A stretch of DNA of 64,000 nucleotides from Amblyornis subalaris (lineage: Eukaryota > Chordata > Aves > Passeriformes > Ptilonorhynchidae). The stretch spans positions 62,001-126,000 of the forward strand of contig JACAXG010000304.1 of NCBI GenBank assembly GCA_018881555.1, in the 5' to 3' direction. Position 1 is the first letter of the stretch; every line of letters starts with the position of its first letter. Below, one piece after another: positions 1 through 11,866 of the stretch. A program made the translations under genes and the position numbers. The notes below the pieces were generated by a model that worked only from the letters and a program-made list of their open reading frames with translations, was not told where the DNA came from and made no database searches.

Positions 1-140
1 GGAAAATCATCCTTAAAGCAACCTGATTGCCTTCTGTGGTGGGACAACTGATAGATGAGGGGAGAGCAGGGTATATTGTCTACCTAGACTGGAGGGAGGC
101 TTTTGGCACTACCTCCCATGATATCCTCATAAGCAAGCTC
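1..140 (+). mobile_element. CR1 LINE fragment, reverse-transcriptase region (left piece)
   Basis: Read on the plus strand, this piece encodes a degraded form of the CR1 reverse-transcriptase block that normally reads like VDIVYLDFSKAFDTVSH. Here the recognisable core is IVYLDWREAFGTTSHDIL at about 75-131, preceded by a stretch like the usual CR1 'LIDEG' segment (about 49-62). CR1 ORF2 encodes an endonuclease plus reverse transcriptase and moves by target-primed reverse transcription. This copy is dead: the catalytic-region aspartate context is altered and the frame is lost after about 140. The next part of the same RT domain resumes near 1345, so the two pieces are probably one old insertion split by other DNA. 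The window begins inside the element, so its 5' extent is unknown. Confidence 0.75.
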
Positions 141-205
141 AGCCCAGCATGAATGACTCACCTTCACCAACCAACATGAATGATCTAACCCAACCCAGTC
201 CTTGT
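136..205. repeat. Degenerate minisatellite, left copy block
   Basis: Imperfect repeats of a core close to AACATGAATGAYCYAACCCA occur here (two to three units). The same core is found in the longer block at 1167-1325. The repeat begins directly where the CR1 RT sequence stops. Confidence 0.6.
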
Positions 206-1166
206 GCAGGAGACTTGTTTTGCTAATTGATGGGGGCGCTTTAAAAGGACGCACACTAGTAGAAAGAATGGTCTTATTTTACTAGAAATATTAGGCAACT
301 AGAAATAAAGGCAACACAGCAGTAAAATGATACATGTAACAAACGATAGGCTTACTATGTGCTCATCTTTAGCAACAAGCAAAAATAAGCAAGATAATGC
401 ACCTAATCATTACTATACAAGAGAAAGGATAGTGATTTAGAAAGATACGTCATGAATTGCCTAAATAGTTAGGACATTATCCAGAGTCCACAGTCGCTGG
501 GGAGCCCTGTTTCACAGCAAAGACCTGGAGAACCCTTCCTGGCAACTGGGAAAACCTACATGGTGTGTCCACCCATAGGTGAGGTTTCAGGTTCGCCCAA
601 AATGGGGTCCAGCTTTTGTAGGCCCAAATCAGCAAGTCGAAGTGACTTGATTGTATTTTTAGCACAGAACACCTGGATCTGATGGCACTTCCCGACCAGC
701 CAGGGCCAGGGCTTGGCCAGAGGCCAGGGCTTGGCTGGGAGGGTTTTCCCCTAAAATATCCTATAAACAAACCTCTATTCATTTCAGTTGGGAAAGTTTC
801 TTAAAATGATACATTTCTTGCAGATAACTACACAAAGTTATGTTCTGGTTTGGTGTTAAACAGCAAGCATAAGCGTCTTTGTTATCTATTTTTAGCTAAA
901 TAATATTGATGGTGTTAACCACACAGTGCCCAGGATCCATCTTGTAAGTCAGCTCAGGCTGGGGCTGCTGCTCAGGCCTCAGCACATCAAGACTCCAACT
1001 TCTCCCAGCAAAGACAACACAAGTGGTTCTTAAACCCCATTCCATGGACCCCATGTCCCAGCAGCTCTTCTACCTCCCACTCCTCTGCCATGGAACAATT
1101 TTTTCCAGGGATCCCAGCAAATACCCTCATGTCTTCCAGCATTTCAGTGCCTTGGGAAAACAAGGA
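206..1166. other. Unassigned insert between the two CR1 halves
   Basis: About 960 bp separates the two minisatellite blocks. I recognise no coding region. The stretch 470-760 is relatively GC-rich and contains a short duplicated phrase around 703-740 (CCAGGGCTTGGC occurs twice). The open frames here are short and have no recognisable domain. It could be a mobile element that entered the minisatellite, but I see no clear terminal repeats or target-site duplication that would prove it. Confidence 0.4.
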
Positions 1167-1325
1167 ATGACCCAACCCAATCCAGCACTAATGACCCAAC
1201 ACAACCCAACTCAACATAAATGACCCAGTCTCATGACATGACCCAACCCAACACGAATGATGCAATCCAGCCTGACTCAACACAACTCAACAAAACCCAT
1301 TGTGGATGACACAGCACAGCAAGGA
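1167..1325. repeat. Degenerate minisatellite, right copy block
   Basis: Five or six imperfect units share the core AATGACCCAACCCAACAC, with units starting near 1167, 1189, 1219, 1238 and 1256. Unit length varies from about 18 to 35 bp. The array ends just before CR1 sequence resumes. It matches the shorter block at 136-205. Confidence 0.7.
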
Positions 1326-1344
1326 AAACCCAGGGAAAACCCAG

Positions 1345-1560
1345 CAGACCTTCTAGAAAGCTGAAAAAGAGGAATGTGGGCTGGACCAGTGGATGCTGAG
1401 GTGGATTGATAAACTGCTGAATGGCAGAGCTCAGAGAGTAATGATCAGGGTCAAGCTGGAGGCCTGTCACTACTGATGTCCTTCAAAGGTTGATACTTAG
1501 TCCAATATTATGGCATCTTTCAAGAGAATGTCACAGTGTTAGATGCCAAAGGATCTGGTT
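1345..1560 (+). mobile_element. CR1 LINE fragment, reverse-transcriptase region (right piece)
   Basis: The text GTGGGCTGGACCAGTGGATG followed by GAGGTGGATTGATAAACTG and CTGAATGGCAGAGCTCAGAG is the CR1 RT segment that normally encodes 'CGLDxWTLRWIxNWLNGRAQRV'. It continues into GGAGGCCTGTCACTACTGATG, equivalent to the usual 'SWRPVTSGVPQGS' block, with the glycine-rich part lost. It lies directly downstream, in domain order, of the piece at 1-140 and has the same orientation. Stops and small indels show an old, inactive copy. Similarity fades after about 1550. Confidence 0.8.
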
Positions 1561-1963
1561 ATTCTAATTGAGATGGCAGGAAATTATTCTATTTTTGTGC
1601 ATGAAAATAACATAGTCAGATTAAAACAATTACATTTGTAGGATTTTGAAGAACCATTATAAACACCGTTTCATGTAGCCATTATGTGTAAAGTTTTGTA
1701 AATTGTCTTTGATCTCTAGTCTGCTTGCTTTGATGAGCAGACATAGAATATGGAAATAATAATAACTGGATATGAAAAAAAGCAGCTACTCTAACCTGTA
1801 ACATACTTTAGAAATACTGGAAATGTTTGTGATACTAGAATCCTGTTCTGACAACCTTGAAGTGATAATAGTAATTATTGGAAAGGTGAGCAACTGCACG
1901 TGCAGTGCCTAACTTTACTCTGACTGATTGTTAGTGGTTTGCTTCTGTGTACTTGAGAACTGA

Positions 1964-1995
1964 GTTTTACTAAGTTTACTAAGTTTTACTAAGAT
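1964..1995. repeat. Short tandem repeat, ~10-bp unit
   Basis: Three copies of TTTTACTAAG or TTTACTAAG follow one another. Confidence 0.7.
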
Positions 1996-3573
1996 TACTT
2001 CTATGAAGCATCTCCAGGTTCTGTGACTGGCTCCGCTTTGGCAGGAAGAGAAGGAGTGCTTTCTACAGATAGGATTACTAAAACGTCAGGATTATAGAGA
2101 GAGAGATGGAAGCAGGTACATTGTTGAAATTTAGGTTGATTCTAGTACGATTAGGTTTCAAGCTTACTTTCAGCTCTTAAAAGCTTGTGGGCTTTCCCCA
2201 GTCAACCACAGCCTCTCTTGCTCTTGACTGGAATGGTCTGCTCACTGATCTCTAAGTCAGTTGAACATCCGCTGTAATCTGGGAGTAGAATTATTTTATC
2301 ACTTAAGTAATTTGGATGTATTCAGGAAAGGTGTCAAGGAAAGATCTTTAATCCCTCATGAATCTCCGAGCAAAGCACAGTATTGGTTGTGTTAAGTCAT
2401 CCATATGGCACTTTTAAATGCAGATGTACTATTAGAGTTGGCCACTTATACTGTCAGAGACAACTTTCTAAATTACTGCTTCACCATCAGTCATTAGGGA
2501 ACCACATCCTACTGTTTTCTGTGGGCTTTTTTGAAGTTATGTTGTAGTTTCCAGATAATGTGCACCTTAAAACACAAGGTTGGTCAAGTTATATGGAAAA
2601 CTGGAAGTCACTGTACTTTAACCCAAAAGTTTGAGTTGGTATATGCAGTTCCATCTTGTTTAAGACACGTCACAGGTCACTTTACTGAATGAAGAACATG
2701 ACGTGCAATAATGAGAACACAACTTGAATATTTCAACTGCAATATTTAGCTTTGATATCACAATATGGATTAATAACAGGTCAGTATTTTGAAACGCTTT
2801 GACCTCATTAAAGCAAATGTATGACCTAAAGTATGGAAAAAATAGGTGTCAGGTAGTCATGTGATTATTGATAACTTGTCAAACCACAATTGCTCTTCAA
2901 GTGTAATTCTAGAATGTTCATACTTGTTTATTTATTTCTTAGTTGAGAATTTTACGCTTGACTTGTGTATATGCAGCATAAAACTGTGGCATATTCTTCT
3001 TTGTTACAAAATAGCTTTTTATAGAAACAACCAGAATCTCTACACATGTTGTAGAGAGTTTTTTTCTGGTGATCTCTGCCCAGGAGAAACAAAATCGTGG
3101 TTTTATTTTTAAATCTGTGGCCTTCTACAGTTATTCAAGGCTTGTTGACAACAGATACTTTACAGCTGTTCATCTCTCTTTCAGAGACCTCAACACTAAA
3201 CATCAACTCTCTGACTTTCAACAAACAAAACTAAGGTCCAGATTCTCTGTGGGATGAACTTAGATGCTGAAGGCTGAGATGTGAATACTCACCTATGCTT
3301 CTAGGTCAGCAGAATATCATAATCACCTGATGTCCAGTGCTTTATTAGTATTCATGTCTGGAAGCATTTACATCAGCAGACCTTAGCAGCTGTCATTCAT
3401 TCTTGAGGCTGTTTGGATTTAATCCTTTTAATGCTGCAAATTTTGCATTAGTTTTAATGCCAAACCTGTCACAGTAAGATTTCAGGCATATCACTCTCTT
3501 ACGTGTTTCATCTGACTGACTTAGTCAGCAACCTGGGGCAGGGAGAGGGCAGGGGTATTTTAGATGTTGCAGG

Positions 3574-3582
3574 GTTTTTTTG

Positions 3583-3613
<31 letters not shown>

Positions 3614-3616
3614 TTC
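3574..3616. repeat. (TTTTG)n microsatellite
   Basis: About seven units of TTTTG, bounded by longer T runs on both sides. No coding content. Confidence 0.9.
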
Positions 3617-6090
3617 CTTAAGCTCTTTGCCCTCTTGATGAATTGTGTGGTGAACTTAACAGGGTGATTTGGTAAAACTTGTACTTTGATGGCAGAAGCC
3701 CAAGAGTTACTTCTGTGGTCAGGATCTTTGTTAATTTTTTTTTAAATGGGATTCTGAAAGTGTATTTCTTGAAATCTGATGACTAAAATCTGATGCGAAA
3801 ACAATAATCTCGAGTACATCTCTCAAATTTCTTGAGTATGTTATTAGTTGGCATGGACCTCTATTCAGTTACGGTGTCCAAGGGCAAGTGGACACCAAGA
3901 CCAAAGGTGACAGCTTCTGGCATTGGAATGCAAGTCCTAAAGTCCAGAAAAGAGGAAGAAAAACGATAGGAAACAGTGTAACAGTCTTCTGCAAGGTATG
4001 AGGCAGAGACTTTTGGGCAGTTTTTCCAGTGAGGTCCAGAAGGAAGTATTCGAAACAAGATGACTGTGCAAGTTCAGCATGACATGGGCTTTTAAACCAG
4101 GCCTTTGATACTGTTCATGAAGTCTTGCAGAAGTTACATTTGTTTGTAACATACTTGTTTTTCCTGCAAAACTCAATTTTGTTGCTCTTCTAGCAGTGTG
4201 TTTCTCTGTTGCTTTTTACCTCGATTATAGTTACCAATATTTTAAAAATTTTTACAATCTGAAACTTTCCTGAAGATTGTGAAACATGCACTTTTGGTTT
4301 TCTATATTTACAGCTACTCTGTAGTAGTAGTACTGTAGTACTGTTGGTACTTTCACAATTTGTCTTGTGTTTTGTTGGGAAGGGAAGGCTTACATTTTTC
4401 GCTTGAACCTCTTCCGTGGTGCATTTTATGAAGTACTTAATACCTGGCTCTATCAACCACGTACAGTTTTTTAGATAAGCAGACTATAAAGCAATGACTT
4501 TTGAAGTGGCAGTCTTACAGCTATGTCTTGTGACCCATGTGACTCTTAGTTTCTTTCGTGGTATTAGAAAGGTGATATTTGTATATCAGAAGTGCAGGAA
4601 GAACTGGTGAAAAAAAAACAGAAAGAACACGGAATTTCATTCATTATACTTGAAGGCAATACTTGAGTCACAGTGAGTGAAAAGTAGCAAATTTGAGTTG
4701 TTCTGAAATTGTAAGTGTAAAAACACTAACTCATGGAAAAGGAGAATCAAATCAAAGCAGTTTCCTCTAGATGAATAGCAATTTCCTGGATGTGATTTGT
4801 TGATTTTACCCTGAAATATTAAAAATTATTTTGCTAAATTAGGAAAAAAATCTTTTTACTCAATTGAGTTTCAAATGAGTGTGTGATTTTTTGACCTTGA
4901 AGCTTCATGCTTGCAGAGGATAAATTTCTTGTTAACATATGTCTTGCACTTTCAGTCACTGGATGACATTGGATACCCCTAAATAGTGCAGAGCTTCTGC
5001 CAGAAGAGGACCATGAAGTTTGTCCAAAAAACACAGATCCAAAGCAGGCTGTTTTCCAAAAGCCTGTGACATTTTTGGATAAAAAACAGGAAACTCACAT
5101 AAGCCAAAATTATTCTCATCTTGAAAACTGGAGGCACTTTTAACTAGAGGAAACACTTTGAATTGGAAAAAGAGTATATTTTGTCTTCTACTAAGTAACA
5201 TTTGCCTTGATGTTAAAATAGAAATGTTTCCAGTGTGATTTCATAATCGCGGTAGCGCAACACAGTGCATAGCTACTACTATTAATTTCATTTGATCAGA
5301 ATTTTTTCATAATTTCACCATGGAATGGAATTTTGAAATGTGGCTTTTTCTATCACCTTTAGTTTTAGTACCTGCTAGAGAGTGACATATTAGAACACAC
5401 AAATTTTAAGTCCAGCTGAGGACTTTGGCAAATTACTATATAGTAAAAGCAGATGGAAAATTAATTTTTCATTCAACTCAAGAAAATAAAAAGTTAAACC
5501 TTAATTATCATCTTGCCTGCTGTTGTTGTATCAACAATTATGCTACAGCTATGCCTATGGTATTTTTCACTGAGCAGTGTGTCGGTGACTTCTATCCTAC
5601 ATCACATTGTCCTTGCTTCAGTCTTACAGAGATACTTCCATAGAATTAAAGATGTTAGTTTTTATTAGGCGTTTTCTTGCTTGGAATAGTTTCCCTTTTA
5701 TTGTAATTAGGCATTACATTCATTGAGGGATTGTTTTGAATTTTAACAAGCATTAGTAGCATTTGTAACAAATTTTATTACTAAAAGTTTTGTGAATGCC
5801 TGCACCATTTATTATGAATGTGGAAAATTGCATCATTTTTTATAAGGCATAAACCATATTACCATTATTAATAGATTTCATTATTTGATTTAATTGATTT
5901 AGATCAATAATATCTCTTCAGTGATTATTTACTTTTTTTACTAGATCTGAGCTAATTTAGTATTTCTGCATTTGGAAAGGAAAAATGGAAATTGATAGGA
6001 CTGAAGACCAACCAAAATTAATTCTATTGCATTCTCTTTTTTTTTAAAGTGTACTATATTAAAGACTTGTTGCTTGTCAGTTTTCTACTC

Positions 6091-6120
6091 TTATTTATTT
6101 ATTTATTTATGTATTTATTT
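6091..6120. repeat. (TTTA)n microsatellite
   Basis: Seven TTTA units with one G interruption (TTATGTATT) near the 3' end. Confidence 0.9.
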
Positions 6121-6740
6121 CCCTTTTCTGTATGCCATGCTAAAGAATGTTTCTTTTCCTGTGATGTTATATCCATTTGGATAGGGGTTGGATTTGATTA
6201 TGGGAAAATACTTTTTTCTTTATACACTACTCAGTGTTCTTAGAAGGGGAGTTTTGAGTGACTCTAATGACTTTGCTGCAAAGGATCCCCTGCAGTGGCA
6301 GCTCACTATACATCAGCAGTTTGTGTGTTTAGAAGGTAGTGAGAAGGTTAGTGTTCTGCAGGGTCCCTATGCTTGAAATCAGGTAATGAAGAGGTGAATT
6401 CCTGTCTTATGCTTGACTTTGCTGTCTGGAAGGCAACCTGAGTAAAGAGGTTGTTGTCCTCACCTCCTAGACTTTCTGATCTTGTACTTTCCATGTTTTT
6501 CAGCCTCCTGACTCTCCATACCTTTCTCTTTTGCATTTTCTTGACAGAAAAAGATTAAAAAGAGGTCCACTGCATTCTCTAGCCTTCTGTGTTTTAGTCA
6601 TAGATACAGGACTCTTTAAAGAGGGAACTTCAGCTTTCTTCTGGCATGAGTGTAGCTCTGGTGGGTAGCTTATGGTCACCTGTGTTGAGGAGAATGAAAT
6701 ATAGTTTTCAGTTAGCACACTAACTTCACCTTAATCTCAT

Positions 6741-6927
6741 CTTCTCTTCTCTTCTCTCCTCTCCTCTCCTCTCCTCTCCTCCCCTCCCCTCCCCTCCNNN
6801 NNNNNNNNNNNNNNNNNNNNNNNNNNNNNNTCCTCTCCTCTTCTCTTCTCTTCTCTTCTCTTCTCTTCTCTTCTCTTCTCTTCTCTTCTCTTCTCTTCTC
6901 TTCTCTTCTCTTCTCTTCTCTTCTCTT
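6741..6927. repeat. CT-rich pentanucleotide microsatellite with assembly gap
   Basis: A pure pyrimidine tract on the plus strand. It starts as (CTTCT)n, changes to (CTCCT)n and then (CCCCT)n, is interrupted by N from 6798 to 6830, then resumes as (CTCCT) and a long (CTTCT)n array. The N run means the true array length is unknown. Open frames on the minus strand made only of E, R and K/G residues are artefacts of the repeat. Long polypurine/polypyrimidine mirror tracts can adopt triplex (H-DNA) structure. Confidence 0.95.
6798..6830. other. Assembly gap (33 N)
   Basis: Unresolved bases inside the CT-rich array. The gap size may be nominal rather than measured. Confidence 0.99.
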
Positions 6928-9900
6928 CCCATGAATCAGTTGCTTTTATCCTCATGAGCCTTGAAATTTTAAGCATGTGTTGTACTTAGATTGGAAAATA
7001 AGTGAATATTTCCCAGGCATTTATGGTCTTGAAAGGAACTACACCTTTCCAAAGTCTTAATGTTGCCAGTTGGTCACTGGAATTCAATTTTCAGTTGTCT
7101 CGTGGATTAAATGGTTCTGTAGAAGAGCAGTGTTTTCTTAAAGAACAATAAGATTTTTTTTCCATTTCTTTTAAAATGTCTCTCATTTGTCAGGCTTTCC
7201 TCCATTTTTTTGGCTCAGGGATTGGCCCAGCACCCAGGGTGCCTAATTTGACTCTCTAAAATTTGGTGAGGTGTCTTTTGGGACCAGGAGTGTGAGAAGG
7301 TGTTATCTGAATAGTATTCACACTTACTCAGATGTGTACATGACATTTCTTGTGCAAGCTCCATTTGTAGGTATTTGGTACAGATACTTGCGTTTTGCAA
7401 ACTCTGACAGTTTTATTTTCAGGAATCTTAAACATATCTGAGCTGATCTCATTCGTCTGGGATGTGAGCATCCTTTTCTGCTGCAAGAATGGTATTTTCC
7501 TTTCCCTTTAATTCCTGTGTTTGTTAAGTGCAGTCCTTGTGTCTTCAGAGTTATCCCACTTTAAATTATTTCAAGGCAACCTGGTGTCTCTAGTGGTTTT
7601 CTAGACTAATAAGGATATATAGGTGTTGCATGTTTTGATTGATATTAGTACAGTAACTATTACATGTTTTTTCTCAGTCGGAGTTTCTCCTTTTTTTTAA
7701 TTGCCTTTGAATGCTCCCTGAGTGGGTTAAAGGATCTGATTATTTTAGCCAATCAGAAAATAATTTAATTTTAATAATATTTCATAATTATGAAATATTC
7801 CTCCTCAGTAAGGAAAAGATTTTACAGAAAAATATGTGAAAACTTTGTTAAGTATAACTCAGTAATCCGCTTTTTTAATCTTGCGGCAGGTTAAATATGA
7901 GGTAGAGCTCCCTTCTGACACAATTGTGTAATTGCTACTTATTGAGTATCTGAGGATTTAGATCAGAGCAAACTTTTTCTTGCAGAGCAATAAATTGTAT
8001 GTGTCAAAACTACGTAATGACATTCCAATTCCATTCAAATACCTTGGTTTATGAGTTTTTCTGTTCTGCAGGCTTCAGGAGAGTAAAGAGCTACATGAAG
8101 TAGCTAGGATAACAGAGATGCAGGAGGCATGGCAGCATGGAGTTTGTGTGCAGTAATGTAGCCTGCATCACTTGAGTTTCAGTAAGTTATTGGAGGGTAT
8201 CATATAGCATACTGTAATGTAAGACAAAAATACCCAGTTATGTTTGGGGCTGGTGCAATATAAAAGCAGATTTATAATAAAGTAGGGTAAGAACCTGAGC
8301 AGTTGAGAAAAAATAAGATAACTATTTCTGTTATATTGTTTATTCTATATATTGTTTATTTTTGTGATGTGTAGTAATTAAGTCCTATCACCTTCTTTCA
8401 CAACCAATTTCAGCACAGGGAGAAGGATCTTCTTTCCCCTTTGTTGCCAGCACTAGTAAGAGGTGTAGGAAACTGCTTTACAGGCCATTGTGTCTGTAAT
8501 TATGCTGGTCCATCTATAGTGAAGGGACGAAAATCAATGTGTTCACATCTGACTTAATAACAGTCCTGGTAAATCTTATGAACTATCAAGTGATCCCCTC
8601 AAATCTTCCTTTTGCTGTAGGGCATGCAGTTGCAGTTGCAGAGACATCCACAGCCATGTCTCCACAACTGTGCTAGATCCAGGGCAAGATTAGATTTTAT
8701 TAGCGTACTTCAAGGAGCAGGAACTTTTAATCTTGATAACAACTTCCTGAGGTTTAATTTTATTGTTCACAACACAATAATGTTGTGTAACAAGCACAAC
8801 AATGATGTATGCAAACAAGCATAATGTTTAAGTTCAGGTTTAATCACTTCAGTCCTTTTGTCCTCTAGAAGCTGCTGATTCTAGTGGCTTCTAAACCTTG
8901 CTAAGTTTGTGCTCAAAAGCATCATGTTGGAAAGAGGATATTGCATTGTGCCAGCATTTTCTTTTCCATCAAGATTGGCCAAAGTGGGGCATGTTTTTAG
9001 TAGCACTTTGTATGTTTCCTTTTTCCTTGTGTGAATTTTAAAAGGTTTTTTCCTCAGTGAACTCATCTGTCACTTCCTAATGCCTCAGTTCAATGTAATG
9101 TTTCTGGGAGCAGAAGACTTCAGAGAAGCCTTACTGTTAATAACTGACATTCTGATCTATTTCTTCTTCCTCTAAAATATGTGTGTCATGGACTGGAGCT
9201 TCTGCATCTGAAACTGATGATTAGATCCATCAGTTCTGTAATTGCTTCCAGAAGGTGAAGTTTAAAACTGCAGACTATCAGTGCCTTCTTCAGTGCATTT
9301 TACTGACTGCCTGGAATTTAATAATTTTAAGTATGTACTAAGTATGTACAGCCCAACAGTATTTTCTGCTTTGATTCTGTAACACTTGGCTCTTTTAGCT
9401 TTACTCATGATTGTATAAGCAATATAATATTAAACATGACTAACTGAAAGTTTCAGATTGGTTTCACGGTACATAACGTGAGTTTTTCTGTGATATATTT
9501 CTCTGCCGATCGTCCAAGACGTGTGTATTTTTTCCAAATACATTGCACTCAGAAGGGAAAAACATTTGGTAACATTGCTTTGCCCTCTTTGGGGTCCTAA
9601 ATCCCAAAATAAAGGAAATAAGGAGTATCTTCTTTCAGGATAAACATAAACTTACTGAAAACATCGTAACTTTTTATTGCTGTTACCTTTACTATTACAT
9701 TACAGTAGTCAATCTCATTTTCCATCTAAGCACCCATGTTGTTATTTATTTCCTCTGAGACCACACAATCTGTTCATAGACTTTTTTAGAATGGGAATAA
9801 TGTGCATTTTCAAGCAACAGTGGTTTTGGGCTCTGTCCCCTCACACGTCCTCACAAATGTGTCTATTAGCAATAGCAGTTCTGTGGTACTGGAAGGAGAT

Positions 9901-11155
9901 CTACTGCTACAGGCACCCATCTACTCTAATGACCACATAGTAACACATTTTACTTATTCAAGAAGTTATTCTGTGCTGTCAAGAATCAGTTATGAGTCCT
10001 AAGAACAGCAAGAAGTACGAAGTCAGGCTCCTGAAATAAGCTGAGTTCCAGATACGAAGAGAAAAAAAGAGAAGATTTGTGGCTTTGAAGGTGCGTGTAA
10101 GGAGAGAGGAATTGATGGGAAAAGAGGTGGCAGCTAGGTAACATGTAACATGAAAACCGTAAAAGACCAGAAAAGGTTTTTAGTGAAGCATAAAATTGTG
10201 AACAATATTGTTCAGCCTTTTCAAGCAAATCCACTAATGTATTTCGGCTTGGTTGTAGAAGCTTATGTGGACTTTGGAGGCTGAATATACTTCAAAATAA
10301 ATTGGATAGTTTCTTGTTTTGTAGTTCTATCTATCTCTAATTCACTGCATGAAAAAATCATATATGTATATACTTTCATGTACAGGGAAAGTGTGAAGTA
10401 TATGCTGGTGGTGTATTATTTATGATATTAGATTTGATACCTTTTGTATCCTTCATGAGATGAAATGTAGTCTGTAAGATGCTAATTTACTATTTGAGAG
10501 CAGAGATGGTAAGAGTCATGATTTGTCCCCTGGAGCTAAAATTATTCTCTTTATTTTTGATAATATACCAAATCTAGGGAATTTTGATCTGTTCAGTACA
10601 TTACCTTAGCGCAAGTGTTTTGGTTCAAATTACTCTTAAATTGTTTGCCTGTGTAAGTGCTTTTTTAACAAACACCTTTTAGAGCCTATAAATTGATCAT
10701 GTATCTGTAGACTTACCATGAAAAGTGGTTCATAACAGCTATGTAAGGATGCCTCTTTTTGGCAAGCTTCCACAGACTCTTCATTGGTCAAGGGAAGGAA
10801 AACCAGTCTGCAGAAACATTTGAAGGGGACCATTTCACTGTTATAAACATGCAGCACTTCAGAGCATTCTCATGTTGGACAGGGATGTTTGGCATTAAAG
10901 ACCTTGTTAGTTTTTTTAGTGTACCTCTTTGTGGCATAAACTTTTTTTTGTGGAAATATATTGGAAGGTTTATTACAGCTGATCCAACTGAAAATGCTAA
11001 AGAACCATTAATTTTATTATTTCTTTAGTAATGTGTGTTACTAAAAGAGTCACGAATTCATTCTGCAGAAACTGTTGTCAAAGTCAAGGATAAAATACAT
11101 GCGGGTAGCATGATATAAAATTTCATTTTATTATTGCCGTGACTCATAATCATTC
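6928..11155. other. AT-rich non-coding stretch
   Basis: I see no gene, RNA or recognisable mobile element. The region includes T-rich runs and a small direct duplication (AAGTATGTAC twice) near 9330-9352. Open frames are short and have no exon-like boundaries that I would defend. Confidence 0.55.
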
Positions 11156-11866
11156 AGTATAGAATCATAGATTGGTCTAGGTTGGAAAGGACCTTGTTCA
11201 TGGACTGGAGAGAAGTGAGAAGCCTAAAGTGCTTCTGTAAAGCCAGTGAAGACTGAGGTAAACCGCAGCCGTCTTCATTTCCATTGTCACCAGTTCTCCC
11301 TTCTCATTTACTGATACTGTTTACTCTGCTTGGCCTTTGTTTCTGACCGATACACTTACAGAATCCCTACTTGTTATTCTTCACATCTCTGGCCAAGTCC
11401 CATTATATTTGTGCATTAGCTTTCATTATCCCATTCCTATGCATCTGAACCATATCCCTGTACCTTTCCAGGCCTTATATACCTGCTTCTACTGCCTGTG
11501 CATTTCCTTCTTATTCCTCAGTTTGAGGAGCAGATCCTTGCTCTTCAAACCATGCAGGTTGCCAGTTTGCCTTGCTTGATTTCTTAGCATCAGGATAGAA
11601 GGCTCTTGTGCTATAAGAAAAGTTTCCTCAAGGATTTGCCAGCTCTGATCAGCTCCTTTGTCCCTAAGGACGATTTTCCAGGGGATCTTGTCCACTAATT
11701 CTTTGAGCAGCTGGAATTCTGCTCTTCCAAAGTTCAAGATCCTAGCTTTGCTCTTTGCTAGGCTCCTCTTCCTCAAGATCATGAATTCAGCTGGGGTGCG
11801 GTCACTATAGCCCAGACTGTTCCAGCCTTGAGGCCTCTAATGAGCTCATCATATTTGAAGACATCA
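11156..11866 (-). mobile_element. CR1 LINE, minus strand: endonuclease/RT linker joined to 3' tail
   Basis: The left end (11158-11200) is the reverse complement of the CR1 3' terminus, with the hallmark AGAATCATAGATTGGTCTAG and GGTTGGAAAGGACCTT. From about 11230 to 11860, minus-strand translation matches the CR1 ORF2 region between endonuclease and RT: AKARILNFGRAEFQLLKEL, then IPWKIVLRDKGADQSW, then ARQTGNLHGLKSKDLLLKL, and further on a segment like the usual 'KDVKxNKxGFxxYISxKR'. The 5'-most part (11780-11860) corresponds to the end of the endonuclease. The whole RT domain and most of the 3' UTR are missing between linker and tail. Either an internal deletion removed them or two CR1 insertions lie end to end. 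It is inactive. Confidence 0.85.

Larger units (their letters stand above)
1561..6740. other. AT-rich non-coding stretch
   Basis: No gene is supported. Open frames are below 90 codons and have no domain or splice context. Contents that can be named are short simple repeats at about 1964-1995, 3574-3616 and 6091-6120, listed separately. Confidence 0.6.

Noticed and set aside
6726..6976. Open frames coding for repeated E and R residues
   Set aside because: They are simple translation of the CT-rich microsatellite and cross the N gap.
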